Assembly: GCA_043820045.1 (NCBI GenBank)
Contig: JBDREF010000391.1
Location: 1-18,321 of the forward strand
Reading direction: 5' to 3'
DNA: 18,321 nt
DNA from: JBDREF01 sp043820045
Lineage (GTDB): Bacteria; Planctomycetota; Phycisphaerae; Sedimentisphaerales; Anaerobacaceae
The notes under the pieces were generated by a model. The model saw only the letters and a program-made list of their open reading frames with translations, was not told the origin of the DNA and did not search any database. A program made the position numbers and the translations under genes. Shown here piece by piece: positions 14,419 to 18,321 of this stretch (its first letter is position 1; each line of letters opens with the position of its first letter).

Positions 14419-15276
14419 TTAGAATCTCCACGCCAGGCTTGCACCGACGGCCTGAGCCGAAGCGGTGCCCTGAAGCTCGACATTGAAAGAGCAGTTTTCC
14501 GTAAGCTCCAGTTGAGTCCCGACATAAATGCCTACGATCGAGTCCTGCTTGATGTTCCAGGAATAATGCGAAGTCAACTGCCCCCCGCCTCCATCCACTT
14601 CGCTATAAACATCGTCCAAATCCCCGCCGACGAAGTGCAGAAACGGGCCGGCATAAACGGATGCGCGGTCGGAAAGCATATAAGTAGCGCCTACGCCAAT
14701 CTGGATCTCTGCAATATCGACCTCAACGAAGTCTGGTGCGGCCCAATGTGCGGCGTCCAGCAGCCCGCTGTATTCGGACCAGCTCATCTGAAACAGCCCG
14801 CCCAACTTCAGGTTGCCTTCTTCGAGAAATGTTGCCTTGATACCGCCGCCAAGGGCAAAGCCGCTGCTGCTGTCGAACCGTTCTTCGTCTTCCCATAGTG
14901 AGTCGCCGAACTTCGCATTTGCACCGCCCACGCGCAGAAACACCTCACAAATGTCGGCGACGCCGTATCCCAGATTCGCATACGTTCTGTTCGTCTTGAA
15001 ATTCTTAAGTGTGAAAGACGTGGCGTCGCCTTCGTCGGAAAACGCCCCGTCGAGGAACTCGACCCACGTACCTTCGTTAAGTTCCAGGTCCATTTCGCTG
15101 TGAGAGTAGTCTATTCCAGCCTTGAACTGGCCGTGTTGCAGCCCGGCGGCGGGAGGCCCCATAGGATCGAGGGCAAGAGCCTTCGAACCACCCAGAAAGG
15201 CTGTCATCAGAGCGAGAGCCATCAGCGAGGTCTTTATCGTCATTGTGTTGCGTTGAGGAGTCGTTGCTTTTTTCAT
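14419..15276 (-). CDS. Outer-membrane beta-barrel protein
   Basis: 285 residues from the ATG at 15276, with AAGGAGA upstream (GGAG seven bases from the ATG); the longer frame to 15330 lacks such a site. Residues 1-~35 are a signal peptide ('MTIKTSLMALALMTAFLGGSKALA' region, hydrophobic core ~17-33). The mature part alternates polar and apolar residues in strands typical of a barrel: 'GQFKAGIDYSHSEMDLEL', 'TYANLGYGVADICEVFLRVG', 'GFALGGGIKATFL', 'NLKLGGLFQMSW', 'IQIGVGATYMLSDRASVYAGPFLHF', split here as IQIGVGATYM and LSDRASVYAG. The chain ends 'GASLAWRF', and the terminal phenylalanine is the usual BAM-recognition signal. Size fits a 10-14 strand barrel. Transport or adhesion is possible; no family is recognised beyond the fold. 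It may be co-transcribed with the TPR gene by read-through across 104 bases. Confidence 0.78.
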   Translation of the reverse strand: MKKATTPQRNTMTIKTSLMALALMTAFLGGSKALALDPMGPPAAGLQHGQFKAGIDYSHSEMDLELNEGTWVEFLDGAFSDEGDATSFTLKNFKTNRTYANLGYGVADICEVFLRVGGANAKFGDSLWEDEERFDSSSGFALGGGIKATFLEEGNLKLGGLFQMSWSEYSGLLDAAHWAAPDFVEVDIAEIQIGVGATYMLSDRASVYAGPFLHFVGGDLDDVYSEVDGGGGQLTSHYSWNIKQDSIVGIYVGTQLELTENCSFNVELQGTASAQAVGASLAWRF

Positions 15277-15347
15277 CGTCAATCTCCTTTCTTTCATAAG
15301 GTGCAAATCGCCAATTTTGACGGTTACCACAGTTTTCTAAGTTGCGA

Positions 15348-15361
15348 GCGGCTAACGCCGC
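15348..15361. other. Small GC-rich hairpin in the beta-barrel gene leader
   Basis: GCGGC-TAAC-GCCGC is a perfect five-pair stem with a four-base loop, ~72 bases before the beta-barrel ATG. No T-run follows on either strand, so it is not an intrinsic terminator. It may affect leader stability. A weak -35/-10 pair (TTACCT, 18 bases, TATTTA) lies upstream on the minus strand. Confidence 0.3.
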
Positions 15362-15511
15362 CGGTTTCTACTTAAATAAGGCACGGCAAGGCGCACAGGT
15401 AACGCGTTTTAGGGTGTTTTTCGGTGGTACTGCTGCAAATTTTGCGATTGTTCGGGGTTCGGCGTGAGGCTCTTTGGCATCGGAGGAGTGGAGCGAGCCG
15501 TTCCTGGATCG

Positions 15512-16534
15512 TTAGAGTTGTGACATGGATTTTTCCGTAAACTTGATGATCTCATTCATCATCAGGACCGACTGATATGGATAACGGCCGACAGCGGTTT
15601 CCGCCGAGAGCATGACGAAATCGGTGCCGTCTATGATTGCATTGGCTACGTCGGTAACTTCTGCGCGCGTGGGCCTGCTGTGCTCGGTCATGTGCTCCAG
15701 CATCTGTGTGGCCGTGATTACGAACTTTCTCGCCGCGTTGGACTTCTTGATTATATGCTTTTGCACTATTGGCACTTCGTGAATCGGGATGGCCACACCC
15801 ATATCGCCGCGGGCTATCATTATTCCGTCCGCGGTCTGAATTATCTCGTCTATGTTCTGGATTGCCTGTCTGTTCTCGATTTTTGCCACAATCCGGCAGT
15901 TGGGCAATCCCGGCTTAATCAGCTCGGCGGCTTGCCGGACGTCGTTGCGGTCCCGTACGAATGATAGAGCGATGTAGTCAACCTTCTGTTCTATGCCGAA
16001 CTCTATGTCCTTTTTGTCCTTCGCGGTGATACCCTCAAATTCGAGGTCCACACCGGGCATGTTTATGCCTTTTCTTTCCTTAAGAACGCCACCCTCGACG
16101 ACTACGGCTTTTATGCTGTTTGCGGCGGTGCTCTTTACGCGCAGAATCAGGTTCCCGTCGTCGATAAAGATAAGCTGCTTCGGTTTTATGCGGCTCAGGT
16201 CGCCCTCGTAATCAAACGGTATTGTCTTGGGCCCGCATGCGCCGGCTTCGTTGCTGAGCCACACGATTGTGCGGTTCTTCAACAATCTTGTCTTGGCGCC
16301 TTTGAGCCGCCCTATCCTGATTCGGAAGCCCTCCAGGTCCAGCATTATCCTTATGTGTCGCTTGTACTTTGCGTTCAGGCGGCGGACTCGTTCAATGGAT
16401 TCAAGGAGTTGTTTATGGCTGCCGTGCGAAGAATTCAGTCTGACTACATCCAGGCCCGCTGAAAACATTTTTCGCAGGACGGTATCGGTGCCGCTTGCAG
16501 GTCCCAATGTGGCGATTATTTTTGTCCTGGGCAT
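15512..16534 (-). CDS. pyk: Short pyruvate kinase lacking the C-terminal domain
   Basis: 340 residues from the ATG at 16534, with GGAG eight bases upstream. Pyruvate kinase transfers phosphate from PEP to ADP in glycolysis. The A and B domains are present: 'KIIATLGPAS' (5-14), 'VRLNSSHGSH' (31-40; R32, N34), 'MLDLEGFRIRIG' (64-75), 'VAKIEN' (216-221; K218 and E220 are the catalytic lysine and metal glutamate), 'ARGDMG' (241-246; D244 metal ligand), 'TATQMLEHM' (274-282) and 'RPTRAEVTDVANAIIDGTD' (287-305). The chain stops just after 'MLSAETAVGRYP', so the ~130-residue allosteric C domain is missing; typical enzymes have ~470 residues. The segment where most enzymes read DTKGPEIRT reads DLEGFRIRI, as in potassium-independent types. 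GVEIP is GVAIP. It begins four bases after the hydrolase stop and is probably translationally coupled to it. A second, full-length enzyme may exist elsewhere. Confidence 0.9.
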   Translation of the reverse strand: MPRTKIIATLGPASGTDTVLRKMFSAGLDVVRLNSSHGSHKQLLESIERVRRLNAKYKRHIRIMLDLEGFRIRIGRLKGAKTRLLKNRTIVWLSNEAGACGPKTIPFDYEGDLSRIKPKQLIFIDDGNLILRVKSTAANSIKAVVVEGGVLKERKGINMPGVDLEFEGITAKDKKDIEFGIEQKVDYIALSFVRDRNDVRQAAELIKPGLPNCRIVAKIENRQAIQNIDEIIQTADGIMIARGDMGVAIPIHEVPIVQKHIIKKSNAARKFVITATQMLEHMTEHSRPTRAEVTDVANAIIDGTDFVMLSAETAVGRYPYQSVLMMNEIIKFTEKSMSQL

Positions 16535-16538
16535 TACA

Positions 16539-18321
16539 TCAACTCCTTTTCGGTTTTAGTTTGGCGATGAAGAACTCGGCGGTGGATCCGTAGGTCGTTT
16601 GGGCTCCGGGGTATTTCAGGTCGGCCTCTATCCCCAGCTTGTCCATCTCCTCCTTGAGCTTGATACCGAACATTACGTGATGGACTTTCCAGCCCTGCGC
16701 CTTGACGGCGTCGGTCGGAACGGGGTCATCCGGCTTCATGGCGTAACTCATGAAGATGGGCACATCGTCGGCGGAGATCAGCGAAAGGGCGGAAATATCC
16801 TCAATGACTTTGCGAAACTCTTCGGCCGTAATGTTGCCGAACGCCTCGGCTCGCTCCCTGTGCGGCTTGTCATAGCCCGGAATCCACTTCATCCACCAGT
16901 CAAAGTCCATGGTCGTTTGTCCGCCGTTGGTCGCAACGCAGGCAAGCCGCGAAGACTCACGCCGGAGCGGGTCGCTGCTCGACGGATCGGCCATTTCATC
17001 GTGAAACGCCAGCCACATGCAGATTTGTGCGCCGGCCGAGCCTCCGAACGCGCCGACCCTTGTCTTGTCGATGTTCCACTCTGCGGCCCTGGAGCGGATA
17101 AACTGAATCGCCCGCAGCGAATCGTGGTGCGCCGCCGGCAAATGTGCGTGCGAGATGAACCGGTATTCGACAGCCGCAACCGAAATTCCAGCATCCAGCA
17201 GCTCACGCAGCGTGGCTTGATTGACACTATTCTTGCTGCCGCCTCGAAAACCCCCGCCGTGAATGAAAACCGCCAGGGGAGCAGGCTCGTCGGATTCGGC
17301 CCGGTAAAAATCAATCACATTTTGTTCATGAGGGCCGTACTTGATGTCTGCATAAGTCGGTTGAATCCGACCATTCGCTCTCGCGTTGCTGCGATTTGCA
17401 GTACCGCCCTGCTGCTTCGTAAAATGCCTGTCGAAAAAATCGGCTGCTGTCCCAACGAGTTTCTCCGGACTTTCCTGTCCGTCACGCAGCCCGTGCCCCG
17501 CTCCTTTGACTACATGGAGTGTTGTCTCAACGCCCGCCTGCTTCAGAGCATCGTGCAGCAGCTCGCTTTGGTGAAGAGGCACCAACATATCTTTGTCGCC
17601 GTGCATTATGAGAAACGGCGGATCGTCTTTTGTCACGTACGTGATCGGATTGGCTTTCGCGACCAATGATCGGTACGGTTCGTCCTGAATTGGCCCTCCG
17701 ACCAATTGCGACTCAGGCGAATTGGGAGCATCGTGAGCGAGACGGCTGCCTTCGAGCGCGTATTTATCCATCTGCAAAAAGTCCGTCGGGCCGAACCAGT
17801 CGCAAACCGCCTGTACACGGCTCGAATATTCGCGATTTGTCTCGGTATCGAATTCCCTGACATCGCCGGCGGTGCCGAGGAATGCGACGAGGTGCCCTCC
17901 TGCCGAACTGCCCCATGCGCCAATCCGGTCGGGATCGAGGCCGTATTTGTCGGCGTTTGCCCGAACCCAGCGCACTGCTGCTTTGCAGTCTTCGACCTGG
18001 GCGGGGAAGATGGCTTCACCGCTGAGACGGTAACCGACGTCCACTACTGCGTAACCTCTGTCGAGCATCGGCCGGGCCTGACCGCCGGAGCCCTTGCTCC
18101 CGCCCCGCCAGCCCCCGCCGTGCACCCAGACGATCACAGGCAGCGGCGCCGACCATTTCGTCGGCAGGTAGAGGTCGAGCAGAAGTTTCCTGTCCGCGAC
18201 CCAGGCATAGACGATGTCCCGCTCAATCTTTGCCTGCGGCCGGGGCTGGCCAACGGCAATCTGGCTGCTCACAACTGCGGCCAGAATCGTCATCGTAAAC
18301 GGTATCAACAGAATCCATTTA
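16539..18321 (-). CDS. Secreted tandem alpha/beta hydrolase, two esterase-like domains (N-terminus outside window)
   Basis: The frame is open through the window edge: codons before a TTG at 18308 continue as 'KWIL', extending the signal peptide (KWILLIPFTMTILAAVV...). So 593 residues are visible and the true start is beyond 18321. Numbering here starts at that K. Domain 1 (~33-300) has the oxyanion motif 'HGGGW' (67-71), nucleophile elbow G-S-S139-A-G, acid in 'HGDKD' (240-244) and H276 in 'GAGHG', a complete triad. Domain 2 (~322-590) repeats the plan: 'HGGGF' (354-358), G-G-S428-A-G, acid near 'KPDDPVP' (529-535). Its last segment reads 'YPGAQTTYGS', without the expected histidine. Related domains are BD-FAE-type esterases that remove acetyl or feruloyl groups from polysaccharides. 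Likely periplasmic or secreted. Its stop codon lies four bases before the pyruvate kinase ATG, whose ribosome site overlaps its last codons. Confidence 0.9.
   Translation of the reverse strand, partial: KWILLIPFTMTILAAVVSSQIAVGQPRPQAKIERDIVYAWVADRKLLLDLYLPTKWSAPLPVIVWVHGGGWRGGSKGSGGQARPMLDRGYAVVDVGYRLSGEAIFPAQVEDCKAAVRWVRANADKYGLDPDRIGAWGSSAGGHLVAFLGTAGDVREFDTETNREYSSRVQAVCDWFGPTDFLQMDKYALEGSRLAHDAPNSPESQLVGGPIQDEPYRSLVAKANPITYVTKDDPPFLIMHGDKDMLVPLHQSELLHDALKQAGVETTLHVVKGAGHGLRDGQESPEKLVGTAADFFDRHFTKQQGGTANRSNARANGRIQPTYADIKYGPHEQNVIDFYRAESDEPAPLAVFIHGGGFRGGSKNSVNQATLRELLDAGISVAAVEYRFISHAHLPAAHHDSLRAIQFIRSRAAEWNIDKTRVGAFGGSAGAQICMWLAFHDEMADPSSSDPLRRESSRLACVATNGGQTTMDFDWWMKWIPGYDKPHRERAEAFGNITAEEFRKVIEDISALSLISADDVPIFMSYAMKPDDPVPTDAVKAQGWKVHHVMFGIKLKEEMDKLGIEADLKYPGAQTTYGSTAEFFIAKLKPKRS

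Noticed and set aside
1..18321. Insertion sequence, prophage, CRISPR array, tRNA or rRNA
   Set aside because: No transposase or integrase coding region, no regularly spaced repeats and no tRNA-like or rRNA-like sequence was recognised by eye.

Overview
The window looks like chromosome from a Planctomycetota bacterium, most likely class Phycisphaerae. The evidence is the gene repertoire: exported LamG plus Fn3-like proteins with repeated 'YYWRVDE' cores, a Tat-exported type I sulfatase, a Tat-exported Gfo/Idh/MocA oxidoreductase, a PQQ-like beta-propeller fused to a methyltransferase-like domain, tandem esterases and an exported Tyr/Trp-rich TPR protein. This is an inference from gene content; there is no rRNA or tRNA here to test it. 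No mobile element, CRISPR array or RNA gene was recognised.

Layout, left to right. (a) 1-1968 (-): large exported LamG/Fn3-like surface protein, C-terminus outside the window, with its own promoter and a strong Shine-Dalgarno site. (b) 2312-6219: a regulatory block. A GAF-GGDEF diguanylate cyclase (-) is followed, after a 622-base gene-free stretch, by three or four + strand genes: a short MerR-type DNA-binding protein, a FlgB-like flagellar rod protein, a doubtful 111-residue ORF, and a FliA-type (sigma-28) sigma factor. The promoter in front of the MerR-type gene overlaps a 42-bp two-tier inverted repeat. (c) 6248-12845: a catabolic/exported block. The propeller/methyltransferase-like gene and the sulfatase form a minus-strand operon, divergent from a Tat-exported oxidoreductase. 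(d) 12938-15276 (-): an exported TPR protein with an aromatic- and cysteine-rich segment, with its own near-consensus promoter, and an outer-membrane beta-barrel protein. (e) 15512-18321 (-): a secreted two-domain alpha/beta hydrolase, N-terminus outside the window, whose stop lies 4 bases before the start of a short pyruvate kinase.

How the genes may work together (inference). Block (b) has the components of a motile/sessile switch: c-di-GMP synthesis with an intact product-inhibition site, a small HTH regulator, a rod protein and a flagellar-type sigma factor, but no other flagellar genes. Blocks (a), (c) and (e) fit capture and breakdown of sulfated or acylated polysaccharides at the cell surface. 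The most unusual items are the 42-bp dyad, the isolated FlgB-like gene beside sigma-28, the exported methyltransferase-like/propeller fusion, the C-domain-less pyruvate kinase with a potassium-independence-type signature, and the hydrolase whose second domain lacks the usual catalytic histidine. Start codons were chosen from Shine-Dalgarno sites, signal peptides and family fit, and several are shorter than the longest open frame.
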